Of a stretch of DNA of 64,000 bases, positions 12,105 through 23,306 are shown piece by piece; within the stretch, counting starts at the first letter, position 1; each line of letters starts with the position of its first letter. A model generated the notes under the pieces. It did not search any database, was not told the DNA's origin, and saw only the letters and a program-made list of their open reading frames with translations. Source of the stretch: Cydia pomonella (lineage: Eukaryota > Arthropoda > Insecta > Lepidoptera > Tortricidae); assembly GCF_033807575.1 (NCBI RefSeq), contig NC_084704.1, forward strand, positions 9,323,056 through 9,387,055. The letters run 5' to 3'. A program made the translations under genes and the position numbers.

Positions 12105-12745
12105 CTGTCTGTCCGAGGCTTTGCTCCGTGGTCGTTAGTGCTAGAAAGCTGAAATTTGGCATGGATATATAAATCAATAAAGCCGACAAAGTCGTACAAT
12201 AAAATCTAAAAATTTAATGTTTTTTAGGGTACCTCCCCTACACGTAAAGTGGGGGTGAATTTTTTTTTTTGCTTCAACCCTAGAGTGTGGGGTATCGTTG
12301 GAAAGGTCTTTCAAAACTAATAGGGGTTTTCAAGAAACATTTTTTGATAAAGTGAATATATTCGGAGATAATCGCTCCGAAAGAAAAAAAAAAATGTGTC
12401 CCCCCCCCTCTAACTTTTGAACCATAGGTCCAAAAAATATGAAAAAAAATCGTGGAAGTAGAGCTTAAGAAAGACATTAAATGAAAACTATAGCGGACAT
12501 GATCAGTTTAGCTGTTTTTGAGTTATAGCAAAAAGTTTTCCCTTCATAGTAAAAAGACTTACTTTAATTAGGTACTGATTATGCAAATATGCCTATTTGT
12601 TTAACTCGGGTGGAAGGTACCGTGTCATCCCTTGGTTAACAATTTACTATACTTTAAGCTCCAGTTTAGCTTATTGTGACGGAAGAGTAACTACGGAACC
12701 CTACACTGAGCGTGGCCCGACATGCTCTTGGCCGGTTTTTTTTTA
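11995..12745 (-). mobile_element. F2 element with expanded CTGT microsatellite
   Basis: Read on the minus strand it begins near GGCCAAGAGCATGTCGGGCC and GCTCAGTGTAGGGTTCCGTAG. It then has a GGTACC/TTAACAATTTACTATAC region, a G-run, and CACCCCCACTTTACGTG, and ends with a GACAGACAGACGG block and GGCTACGGAACCCTAAAAA. The second copy is at 20,735-21,398 on the plus strand. At 12,053-12,112 the terminal block is expanded into a run of about 15 CTGT-type tetranucleotides, absent from the other copy. Confidence 0.72.
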
Positions 12746-12927
12746 TATCTAAAAGCTAAGGCTACTAAGCCATTATCCCAGTCCCCATAGCTAAAAGTAG
12801 GCTGAATTCCTAGGCCTTTTAAATGTATAAACGAAGTACAAGTTTAACTCATTACTGTACTTTATGAGATCGAACTATCAAGGTGAGTATTATTCCACGT
12901 AAATCCATTATTCCACGTTAACTCTAA
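12746..12927. other. Spacer between unit copies 2 and 3, right part
   Basis: Non-repeated AT-rich sequence with a small direct repeat (TTATTCCACGT twice near 12,890-12,920). No gene seen. Confidence 0.5.
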
Positions 12928-15009
12928 CGTATTATTTTGCGACCGCAATTTCTGCCTATGACCATCTCTTTAGGAAATTTAATTATTTTGAATTATATTT
13001 CGAAGCTCTATGTTAACATAATTACAAAATTCATAACAGGAGGATATGACAGGAGGATGAAAGCTTGACCGTTTACGTTGTATTAATTATTATGTAAATT
13101 GGGTGCGTAGCCAACGTGCCGAAGTGGAATCTAAATTTAGCCAAACTTAGCATGTGTATTACTTAATTAGCGAGTATTTTAGATACTATCATATGATATG
13201 AAATTACAATTTCAACATTTAAAAAAAAGCACGTTATAATATTGTTTACTTCATGTACGCAACACCTTAATCGCTGGTAAACCTTCGTGCTTACTAGCTC
13301 ATTAATAACTGTCTAGAGCAGCAGGTTATGAGTAACCATTCTTCTGTTGTTCCTTATCACCGGTCATCTCCCGACTCAGGGCCGGCATTCACAACGCTTA
13401 CTTCCAATATGCTACAGGCAACCAATGTTAACTCTAACGTTTGATTACTTGATTAGGTAAGTAAACTTAGTCAGTTAGGGGTCAAATCATATTGAGGTCG
13501 AGCTTACAACTCGAATTTTTTTTAGAGAATAGCAGTGCCAGTAGGCGATCGATGGCGATCTATGAGCTTAGTACAGAATTATTAACCACGTTAATGTCAA
13601 GGTGGAGTATTGTTTCAGATGGATTCATAACTGGGGTCAATTCAATCTTCACCTGTCTGTAATGATGTATACGAATAAGATTTAACTGATATAGAGGTAA
13701 GTGAGTCGAATAATGCATAAAGCTTTAGTAGGTACGTTTAAGCAGAAATGTTATGGATAGGTATCAAAATAATAGATTTTTGGTGACAATTTAGATTCAT
13801 ATCAAACAATCAATTGAAAGAATTCATAGAAAACAACTAAAGAATAAGTTTCGGTGTTCCTCGGCTCACGTAATAAATGACGTCTAAACCATATACTTAC
13901 CTATGCCGCCCAACCAATAACCTTAATACATAATTTACCTTTGTGTAATGATATAAGCATCAGTATTGGGAGGGTAAGTATTGTTTGGACAGAAATGAAA
14001 TAATTTGAAATCTGGAATGTAACACAGCGCAGTGATACTTATGTCATTCCATAATAGAGAAATAAGTAAGCATACTGAAATGTAGACCTTCGCTAACGCT
14101 CGGTCAATAATAGGTAAAATTGTAATAATACATTTTAATGAAGAAAATACTGAATCAAGGCTAAGGGCACTTTTACGATCATTATGATTCATTCACTGCA
14201 ATTAACGTGCAATGATGTTGGACAGATCGTCGCGGGCGCAGTGCGTATTAAACATGGTATGACTATGAAAAAAACATTTTACCAGTTTTGTAACTTAATT
14301 CACATAAACTACTATTTTAGCAAGTAGATACGTCTGAGAGCAATATAGTTACTAAGTATAATTTTTTAAATATTTCATTCGCATAGGTAGGTACGCAAGT
14401 ACCGTTAGAACATTTTCACATTGTCCGATCCGATATCGGATGTAGAAAGGAACTAAAATGTAAGATAAATGTGTTTCTCTGTACTTATTTATTTCTGCAT
14501 TTAATAAATCATTATTTCATTATTACTAAACAACGATAGATAACTCAAAGAAGGCGTACTTAATGCCAATGGCATACAGCTGTTTTTCCCATAGCTAGCA
14601 AATAGGTATAGTCGTTAGATTTGTAGCTGGCCCCCAACGGCTTATCCTGTGTCTATTGTTAACTAAAACGGCGCATGCCACTACCTGCAAAAAAAGGGTC
14701 GTATAATTCTAATTGGCACCTGAGCGTGGACTAGTCTAACGCTCAAAGAAACAGTGTAGGTGTGCTCTCCGATAACGCGCCTTTGTTACGCATATCGAGG
14801 ACACATTTTAGGCTGGTTCGGCAGCGTTCGACTCGCCGGCACTCAGTAACCGTATAGGGACCACACAAGATCCACCTTGGCGGATGAATTTTCAAAAACG
14901 CTGAAATTAGTTTTCTTCTAAAAAAAAAACCTTTTAAAGAAGTTTCAAGTTTCTAGCTTAAAATAATATTTGAACCCCATACAAACTTTCAACCCCTTTT
15001 AACCCTTTT

Positions 15010-15207
15010 TTTATTAGCCTATTTGCCTCCCCACTCGCTTTCCAATCCTCTCTGTGCCGAGCAAGATCCCGCCAACGACGTATCCAAGTCGTCCCGCTAT
15101 CTCTTCCTCGGTCTGCCTCTGCCACGACTACTCTGGGGATGCCAGCTGACAGCACCTGTCATCATTCATCCGGCAGACATGTCCAGCCCAGTCCCACTTT
15201 AGCCTGA
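15010..15207 (-). pseudogene. RTE/BovB-type LINE C-terminal fragment, twin
   Basis: Mirror of 6,688-6,885. Here the frame RWRDLARHREDWKASGEA reads without the extra 8 bases, so this copy is nearer to the family pattern. Confidence 0.6.
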
Positions 15208-16057
15208 CCCCTTTTTAGGGTTCCGTAGCCAAATGGCAAAAAACGGAACCCTTATTGATTCGTCATGTCCGTCTGTCTGTCCGATTCTGTCACAGCCACT
15301 TTTTTCCGAAACTATAAAAGCTATACTGTTCAAACTTGGTAAGTAGATGTATTCTATGAACCGCATTATGATGTTTACACAAAAATAGAAAAGAAACAAT
15401 AAATTTTGGGGGTTCCCCATACTTAGAACTGAAACTCAAAAAATCTTTTTTCATCAAACCCATACGTGTGGGGTATCTATGAATAGGTGGTTAAAAATGA
15501 TATTGAGGTTTCTAATATCATTTTCTTCTAAACTGAATAGTTTGCGCGAGAGACACTTCCAAAGTGGTAAAAAGTGTGTCCCCCCCCCCCCCCCGTAACT
15601 TCTAAAATAACAGAATGAAAAATCTAAAAAAAATATATGATATACATTGCCATGCAAAATTCCACCGAAAATTGGTTCGAACGAGATCTAGTAAGTAGTT
15701 TTTTTTTAATACGTCATAAAAATTTAAAAAAAAATTTTTTTTCATCAAACCCATACGTGTGGGGTATCTAGGGATAGGTCTTCAAAAATGATATTTAGGT
15801 TTCTAATATCATTTTTTTCTAAACTGAATAGTTTGCGCGAGAGACACTTCCAAAGTGAAAAAATGTGTGTCCCCCTCCCTGTAACTTCTAAAATAACAGA
15901 ATGAAAAATCTAAAAAAAATATATGATATACATTACCATGCAAACTTGCACCGAAAATTGGTTTGAACCAGATCTAGTAAGTAGTTTTTTTTAATACGTC
16001 ATTAATGGTACGGAACCCTTCATGGGCGAGTCCGACTCGCACTTGGCCGCTTTTTTT
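15208..16057 (-). mobile_element. F1 element, fuller copy in unit copy 3
   Basis: Mirror twin of 5,832-6,687 with a shorter C-run (15 bases near 15,580). It ends at GGCCGCTTTTTTTACTT. Confidence 0.72.
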
Positions 16058-16939
16058 ACTTAACCCTTTTAGGAGATGAATTTTTAAAAACGCTTTTTAA
16101 ATTTTTTAAAAAAATATATATTTTAATAATATGTATTTATACAATAATTCAAGCCCTGCACTCAAAAAAATGTTTGATATCCATAAAAACTTTTAACCCC
16201 TTTTTCACCACCTTGGCGTATGAATTAAAAAAGCTGATATTCGTTTTTTTCCTGTTTGAATAAAACACCTTTTAACCAAATTTCAAATTCCAGATTAAAA
16301 TAAATTTTGAACCCTAAGATAAACTTTCATCCCCTTTTTAACTTTTTTGTAATCTTATATATTCAAAGAAGACAAAGCATTTGTACTTGATTCAAACTTT
16401 CAACCCCTATTTAATACTTAGGGGATGATTTTTTTAAAACGCTGAAATTATTTTTCTTGTATTGTAATAATATGCCCATATACAAAGTTTCAAGTCTCTT
16501 ACTCAAAAGAATATTTGATCTCCATACAAACTTTCAACACCATTTTCACTACTTTTTAAGGGATGAGTTTTTAAAAACACTGAAATTACTTTTCTTGTAT
16601 TCGAATAATACCTATGTCTTTATACTAGATCAATTTTTCGCCCCCAAAAACCCCATATAGAAAATTTCATCGAAATCGTGAGAACCGTTTCCGAGATCCC
16701 CGAAATAAGTTATATTTTTACGAAGTTTCGAATTCCTAGCTTAAAATAAAACTTGAACCCCATACAAACTTTCATGCCCTTTTTACCCCCTTAGGGGTTG
16801 AATTTCTCAAAATCACTTCTTAGCTCTTGTACACTTTATAAATGCAACCTAGTGTGTAAGTTTCAACTATTCACCATTTTTCAACATTTGTAGTTTCGGC
16901 TCTGGGTTGATGAGTCAGTCAATCTGTCAGGACACGTAC
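16058..16939 (-). repeat. Degenerate tandem-repeat element, twin
   Basis: Mirror of 4,950-5,831 in unit copy 3, with the same block order. The resumed part is at 14,868-15,009. Confidence 0.5.
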
Positions 16940-17463
16940 ATTTATATATATATATATATATATAGATTAAATAATGTTAACATACTGGTTACACTACAAT
17001 ACTTCCACTGTCACATGACCATATACTGGATCGTGGAGAATCAAGAACAATTTGGACAATACGACCACACAATTTACGAAAGAGCGCCATAATGCTCGTA
17101 ATGCCAGGGCAATTTATGAAAATGTGAATTTGGTGCATCAAGTGCACTGCTGCCGTCGTGACTAAGTTTTTTTAAGTCCAGACAACGATATGCGAGGGCG
17201 AACACTGTATGAGTTTTAAGTATACCTACAGGTTTTTAAAGGCTCAGCAATATATGTGTGGAACCCGTGCCCGTGGAATTGGATTTTATTTCCTGCTTTT
17301 TCTTTTAAATAGTCTCCCACTGCTAATCAGAACGGGAAGGGAGAAAGAACTCGTTCTTATTATGTACTTAGTTATAACATAACAGGAACGTCGATTTCGT
17401 AACTACTGATAACTAGAGGATTATTCGAGGATATATTAAATTATTTGACGCTTTGATATGGCT

Positions 17464-17673
17464 TATAGGGACCGTGCGCGTTGGAGGGTCTGCCATCTTG
17501 TGGCCTGAATCGGAACCATAAATATGCACATTTACACGTCACCTGTTTTCTTGTGCATAGTAGTTCTGCCATCTTGTGGGCTACATCGGAACAATAAACA
17601 TCACATTTACGCCTCGCGCCAAAAATCTGACGGCTCCTGTGCTGCCTCCTACAGTTCATGCACGCTCCCTATA
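17464..17673 (-). mobile_element. M1 MITE, copy in unit copy 3
   Basis: Mirror twin of 4,216-4,425; TATAGGGACCGTGCGCG starts it on the plus strand. Confidence 0.75.
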
Positions 17674-17719
17674 TCCCATGACTTGGCAGCTGGCACTCAG
17701 GATTAACTTTTTGCACCAT

Positions 17720-18060
17720 CCTTGAGTGTGGAGCGCGGGCGCGGCGTTTGCGCAACGAATGACAACGAGGCGGTAAAATGACGCCGAGACACTTGCATAC
17801 ATTAATTACATACTCTGAGTGCGGCATTAACCACGTGGATTCCTTTATTTTAGCTGCAAAGTCCTACAGGTCCACCTACAGTGCTTAAATTTGTTATTCA
17901 AGATCTGAAATGGAAACTTAGGTACATACCCAGGACGAACTTTGCTACGCATCCTTGAGGCTGAAACGCGGGCGGGCGCTTGCGCAACAAATTGTAACTT
18001 GTAGCATTTAAATTTTAACAAGAACAAGCATGAGTCGGTAAAATGCCGCTGCCAATATAT
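17720..18060. repeat. Pair of ~90-bp direct repeats beside the unit boundary
   Basis: CATCCTTGAG, a GC-rich stretch containing GCGGGCG, TTGCGCAAC and then CGGTAAAATG occur in the same order at 17,717-17,782 and again at 17,949-18,045. The first copy begins exactly where unit copy 3 ends. No gene is seen. Confidence 0.55.
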
Positions 18061-18217
18061 GTGACACTTATTTGATTCCCTATAAGGTCAAGTGTAAGTT
18101 GGTTATAATAACCGCTTAGATTGCGAATTTTAAAGTAACTGACCATCGGCGGTTTACCTTACCTACCCTTTGCTTCTCAATTATTCGAGGGACGGCAATA
18201 TTACTTAATATTGACGA

Positions 18218-18482
18218 CCGGTTTGGCCTAGTGGGTAGTGACCCTGCCTACGAAGCTGATGGTCCCGGGTTCAAATCCTGGTTAGGGCATTTATTCGTGT
18301 GATGAGCATGGATATTTGTTCCTGAGTCATGGGTGTTTTCTATGTATTTAAGTATTTAAAAATATTTATATATTATATATATCGTTGTCTAAGTACCCTC
18401 AACACAAGCCTTATTGAGCTTACTGTGGGACTTAGTCAATTTGTGTAATAATGTCCTATAATATTTATTTATTTATTATTAC
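18218..18482 (+). mobile_element. tRNA-derived SINE, full copy
   Basis: An RNA polymerase III A box (TGGCCTAGTGGG) lies at about 18,225-18,236 and a B box (GGTTCAAATCC) at about 18,269-18,279. The family body follows: GGGTGTTTTCTATGTATTT, ATATCGTTGTCTAAGTACCC, ACACAAGCCTTATTGAGC and GTCAATTTGTGTAATAATG. It ends in an ATTT-rich tail. This is the best-preserved of the four copies in the window. Confidence 0.85.
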
Positions 18483-19690
18483 CCTGCCAAATTGAGCAAA
18501 CACGAATCATGGACGACGAAAAGATTATTCTCGGAAATCTCGGACACATTCAAAACATGTTCGCGTTTTGAGGAATTAATTCTCAGCAAGCTGGAAATAA
18601 TTTTAATGCCTTCATTTGGTTCTAAATGCGTGCAATCCGAGTTGGGGCAATCTCAGGTGTGCATACAATAAATTTTGGGAGCCTTATGAGCTAATTTATT
18701 CCTAGATTGCTGAATCACTCGATATAGAAGGAGCCCACCATGAAGTACCTACAATAGCACTACCAGCAAGATTTGGAAGATCAGACATTGGTGAAAAGGC
18801 ATTTTCGGATTTTTAACATGATCATACCAAAAAGAAATACATTCAAAGACTACGAATTTATATTAAGGTATCGTTCGAATCTACAGATACCAATTTTCAT
18901 CATGATTAGAACACATTTTCTGTCGGACATACCGCTGTCGATCTACAAGCAAAAAATTGGAAAAGAGCATACATTTATGTACCTACAGGTATACATTATG
19001 TACAGATCCTGGGCTCCTGGAATTTTCCAACTGATTACATACATGCATTTAGAACCAAATGAAGATATTGAAACATTTTCCAGCAACAATTGAAAAAGTG
19101 TCAGTATAATGTATGCAAATGGAGATCCATTGAACTTTACGGTTGCGCCGAGTGAACGCGGTGACCTGGCCCTTCGTTCTTAAATGTTCTGGGTCAGGCG
19201 ACGGGTCCTAGCTGATATTTTAAATCCTACAAACTGCCTGATGAGGGGAATTTTAAAGTTTAAATCAGGCAACAAGGCCTATATTACAGACTAACATATA
19301 TTAACATACCTATGCATGTTATAAACTTAAAATTAAAATCCAAATCTAAATAGTAGGCTTTATAATATACACATAATCTGACTACTTACATAATAAACAA
19401 GTATTTAGCTAATAAGATTAAATACTTGTTTATAGTATTTATCTAATTAACCTAATTAAACCCAGTATGTTTTTGGAATGTATGGCATTGTTTTTTGCCT
19501 ATTACTAGTTGTCGCTTGAAATCATTCAAAAATGAAATTAATAAAAAATCTGTGTATGTTACCATTTTCACATTACAACTGTAATAGTTTGTATAAAGAT
19601 GATTTTGGTGTAATTCTTTATCAGATTAATAAAAAATGCAAAGTGCGATCTATTAGTGGGTCAAAACTAAAACAAAGTTTAGTGAATGGG
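18483..19690. other. Unrecognised region, no supported gene
   Basis: A 106-codon plus-strand frame (18,773-19,093) has no motif, signal or repeat that I recognise, and its flanks are full of stops. The sequence is AT-rich. I do not call a gene here. Confidence 0.45.
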
Positions 19691-19779
19691 CTACTGTAGG
19701 CAATTATAAAAGTAGAAAACCCCTTATGACGTTTATGGTGAGAGGGAACTGATCACAAATTCAGGTTTCCTGGACCGTG

Positions 19780-20215
19780 TAAGGAACTACTCAAAAAATT
19801 CTTCAAGAGACCGTTTAACAGCCAAGACAAACTGTATTAGTTCTAAACTAGTATAAGTATCGGACAACAAAGTGAAGACAACATGGAATATTATAAATAG
19901 GGAAGCTGGTAAATGTAAATTACGCGATTGTCAAGACAACATTGTCTCGGATATACGGTCGACGAACGACTTCAATAATCGACGTCGACGTCGGATAAAA
20001 CAATAATAATGTCAAACAACGATGTTGCCTCGGCATTCGAAGATATTTTGCTAAAATAGCTATTAATACCAAGAAATGTCTATATGTATTCATCTTCATC
20101 TCGAGTTCATTCCTTACTTTGCCCTAATGTTAAGAAATGTAATATTAACTTTGAATTTAGTCAAGTAGATTCAACAAATATTGCTAATTAAAACATACCA
20201 GTCACTCAATGAATA
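19780..20215 (+). pseudogene. Decayed LINE, segment before the reverse transcriptase
   Basis: With stops and frame changes the plus strand gives KVKTTWNIINREAGKCKLRDC at about 19,860-19,930, and NINFEFSQVDSTNIAN at about 20,140-20,190. These line up with WKVINVETGRSKHRVNDF and FHFERVCTSDVVKAFN in the better-kept LINE at 42,353-44,812, so the two belong to related CR1/jockey-like lineages. The relic resumes at about 21,915 after nested insertions. Confidence 0.6.
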
Positions 20216-20248
20216 GTATAATATACATTATGATACAAGTGTGCTAAG

Positions 20249-20335
20249 TTGGTCATTACACACGAGGCGATATTGTGCGCGTGATCTGTAAGCGAGCGCG
20301 CAATAAGAAAGCCGATCGATGTGGGTAATGACCAA
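20249..20335. mobile_element. Small foldback element
   Basis: TTGGTCATTACACAC at the left end is mirrored by GTGGGTAATGACCAA at the right, with a second inner pair (ATTGTGCGCG / CGCGCAATAA). The 87-bp element sits at the break in the decayed LINE. Confidence 0.6.
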
Positions 20336-20357
20336 TGCACACGCGTTTCATACGACG

Positions 20358-21912
20358 TTTTTCAACACACTTGCGAGGAAAAAACAAAACTTATACCTAA
20401 ATCAGATTTTTTGGTAAAACAGTAAAGGCACCTACAATTTTCAAAATGGTGGCTTACAGTTTTAACATCGAATAATTGCACCAAAGCGTGCTGGGCTTGT
20501 AGGCACTTATTCGCCAGTTCATTGGAATAAGCTACTAACACGTTTTTCAAGAAAGACTGGGCGTTTTTGCTGATTTTCCATTGAATAAAATTTTCATATG
20601 CCGCCAATTACTTTTCACACGATTTTGATGGTAAAAAGCTATCGTTCTCGGCTCTTGCCTCTATTAGTATTACTGGCAGCGTCAATTTTATGTGTTCTTC
20701 ATTTTCAATACTTGAAAATGACATGTTCGTCAATATATAAACTAATAACCGGCCAAGAGCATGTCGGGCCACGCTCAGTGTAGGGTTCCGTAGTTACTCT
20801 TCCGTCACAATAAGCTAAATTGGAGCTTAAAGTATAGTAAATTGTTAACCAAGGGATGAAACGGTACCTTTCACCCGAGTTAAACAAATAGGCAAATTTG
20901 CATAATCAGTACCTAATTAAAGTAAGTCTTTTTACTATGAAGGGAAAACTTTTTGCGATAACTCAAAAACAGCTAAACTGATCATGTCCGCTATAGTTTT
21001 CATTTAATGTCTTTCTTAAGCTCTACTTCCACGATTTTTTTCATAATTTTTGGACCTATGGTTCAAAAGTTAGAGGGGGGGGACACATTTTTTTTTCTTC
21101 CGGAGCGATTATCTCCGAACATATTCACTTTATCAAAAAATGTTTCTTGAAAACCCCTATTAGTTTTGAAAGCGAAAAAAAAATTTCACCCCCACTTTAC
21201 GTGTAGGGGAGGTACCCTAAAAAAAAATTAATTTTTAGATTTTATTGTACGACTTTGTCGGCTTTATTGATTTATATATCCATGCCAAATTTCAGCTTTC
21301 TAGCACTAACGACCACGGAGAAAAGCCTCGGACAGACAGACAGACAGACGGACATGGCGAAACTATAAGGGTTCCTAGTTGACTACGGAACCCTAAATAC
21401 ATGCCAAACTATTCCAATTTTATCACAAATACGGAAAATGGTTGGCGCGTTATTTTTTTTACGCACGATTCCAATGCGCGCGCAAGGCAAAGGTGCGAAC
21501 GAAATCGACAAATAGCCAATTAAAAAAATGTTAAAAAGCTAATATTTTTGTATTTCTATTCGACGGATGGAGATCAAATCGATAAAATTTTATGTTTATT
21601 CATTAATGTAATTTACGAGATAATTTAATCTACTTATAAATTATGTTTGGTGTGATAAAACCTCTTTGAACTAACATTTGAAACCTAATAGTTGGTTTTA
21701 AAAAATGTATTACTCGACCAAATTAAGAAGGCTCCGTGTCCATGCATATTATTTGCAATCAATTACCTTCTTAACTGAGTCGGATAATATAATGAAAAAG
21801 CCCACGTGTTATAAATTATAATATACTGAAAAGCACGCATGTTTAATATCTAGGATTATGAGCCAAAAATCGGAGCAATAAAAACGTCGTTTTGAGCAAG
21901 TGTGTTGAAAAA
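20358..21912. mobile_element. Candidate DNA transposon with perfect 17-bp terminal inverted repeats
   Basis: TTTTTCAACACACTTGC at 20,358-20,374 is mirrored exactly by 21,896-21,912. The nearby GACG/CGTC motif lies outside the repeat at the left and inside it at the right. The 1.55-kb interior contains an F2 element (20,735-21,398), so the host element is about 0.9 kb without it. No transposase is visible. It interrupts the LINE relic, whose reverse-transcriptase part starts just to the right. Target-site duplication was not found. Confidence 0.5.
20735..21398 (+). mobile_element. F2 element, second copy
   Basis: It starts AACCGGCCAAGAGCATGTCG, then GCTCAGTGTAGGGTTCCGTAG. It ends with GGACAGACAGACAGACAGACG, CATGGCGAAACTATAAGGG and TACGGAACCCTAAA. 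Orientation is opposite to the copy at 11,995-12,745. The last block has a local change (TTCCTAGTTGACTACGG) instead of the usual TTCCGTTTTATGCCATTTGG. Confidence 0.7.
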
Positions 21913-21914
21913 GA

Positions 21915-22238
21915 TAATGGAAGTACAGGGAAACATCAATTAGAGTCATTAGTCATGTCATAGACGTAATAGGGCCTTACTTAGCCACGTAATTTATAAT
22001 ATTTCAATTTCACAAGGCGTCCTTCCAGATCTTATGAAATATAGTAGTCATACTTTTTAAATCGGGTGATTAGAGTGATATGACTAATTTCCCTTAATTT
22101 CCTCAGTACTAAGTAAAGTTTTTGAAAAGTTAATATTAGATGATCTATAGGGTCACAAGACATAAATTACTTACAAGCAATCAGTTCGGGTTCACAAAGG
22201 GCCGTTCCACGACCGGTGCTGCTTCGGTACTCGTTAAT
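21915..22238 (+). pseudogene. Decayed LINE reverse transcriptase, N-terminal part
   Basis: With frame changes the plus strand reads VIDVIGPYLA, then GVLPDLMKYS, SSVLSKVFEKLIL, and SNQFGFTKGRSTTGAA. These match reverse transcriptase segments of the LINE at 42,353-44,812 (VEIIAPDL, GEFPDLMKHS, LPTFSKIFEKLIL, NKQFGFTRGRSTTDAG). It continues the relic at 19,780-20,215 and is cut off at 22,239 by a foldback element. It is non-functional. Confidence 0.7.
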
Positions 22239-22390
22239 AGTATTTTATGCAACAGTTGTATAAGAAGGGTCAAAAAAGGTGAGTGGCGTAAGTTACAATG
22301 TGAGCCGGAGCCGAAGGCGTAGGCGAACATTGTAAAGGAATACGCCACGAGCATTTTTTGACTTACTTATACAACGTTGCATACAATACT
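22239..22390. mobile_element. Foldback MITE inside LINE relic
   Basis: AGTATTTTATGCAAC at the left is mirrored as AGTATTGTATGCAAC at the right end. The arms continue through GTTGTATAAG, GTCAAAAAA and GTGGCGTA to a GC-rich centre (GAGCCGGAGCCGAAGGCG). It interrupts the reverse transcriptase frame. Confidence 0.7.
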
Positions 22391-23096
22391 TTTCCTACGA
22401 GTCAACAAAAATAAATCTTAATTTAGGTAAACAAAGCAAAAGTATATAGCCAAGACGCGCGAGCATACCTTGTTACGCGCCTGGCCCGCCCCGGGCCGCG
22501 GCCGGCCTTCTCGTAACTCATGAAGCCCTGGTACTTGCTACTAGCTAAATTAAATTTTTGGACAGTTTTTTCTCAATTTTGGCCACCGTAGCCTACGGAG
22601 ACTAACAAGCAACGCTAAGCGGTCTTCGTAGTCTATGGGTGTTGCTATATTACGGGTGTCACATGCATGTTTCTGACTTATGAAGTAATTGTTTTTACTA
22701 TGCAACCAAATGAATATTTTGTAAGTTGGCAGCAATGCACTTAGTTTAAAACTGTATTCGTTTTGATTTTGTTAGGTTGGTAGCCATTAATCGCAGTAAC
22801 GTTATAGCGATTAAAAGCACAAGTGCTGTTATGAGCAATAGACAATATAGACTTTTCTTGAAACCTTTTATGTATGTTCTTATATTCGTGTTAATGAATG
22901 CATAAATGACAGATGACAGATAATATTTGGGAAAATTCTTGTAATAATTGGCATATTTTGTGATTTTTCTAATGATTGTGTGGGGCATCGAACGCTTATT
23001 TTGAAATTAGAAACAACGTAAGGAATTCGGACCAATCCCAGCAGCTGCATTGACAGGCGATTTCGTAAAAACCTGTAACTGCACGAACTCTTGGGA
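22391..23096. other. Unrecognised region
   Basis: It has a short GC-rich patch (CCCGCCCCGGGCCGCGGCC near 22,485) and otherwise AT-rich sequence. A minus-strand 80-codon frame here contains one hydrophobic stretch but has no family signature. No gene is called. Confidence 0.4.
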
Positions 23097-23306
23097 ATAG
23101 GGAGCGTGCATGAACTGTAGGAGGCAGCACAGGAGCCGTCAGATTTTTGGCGCGAGGCGTAAATGTGATGTTTATTGTTCCGATGTAGCCCACAAGATGG
23201 CAAAATCTACTATGCACAAGAAAACACGTGACGTGTAAATGTACATATTTATGGTTCCGATTCAGGCCACAAGATGGCAGACCCTCCAACGCGCACGGTC
23301 CCTATA
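23097..23306 (+). mobile_element. M1 MITE
   Basis: A third genomic locus of the family, with GGGAGCGTGCATGAACTGTAG at the left and CGCACGGTCCCTATA at the right. The left terminus reads GAATAGGG instead of TATAGGG. Confidence 0.75.

Larger units (their letters stand above)
12928..17719 (+). repeat. Unit copy 3 (forward, lacking the first 2.9 kb)
   Basis: Positions 12,928-13,988 equal 3,100-4,160 with a constant offset of 9,828. Positions 13,989-17,719 are the reverse complement of 4,170-7,914. The left edge starts at CGTATTATTTTGCG. The right edge ends at GCACCAT, after which unique sequence begins. As this copy passes smoothly into unrelated sequence on the right, I infer it is closest to the ancestral orientation. 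Confidence 0.88.

Noticed and set aside
18773..19093. 106-codon frame on the plus strand
   Set aside because: No motif, signal or splice context was recognised and the surroundings are repeat-rich; length alone is not enough in AT-rich DNA with alternative start codons.
22746..22988. 80-codon minus-strand frame with a hydrophobic stretch
   Set aside because: One hydrophobic run without family signature, splice context or second copy; not enough to call a gene.
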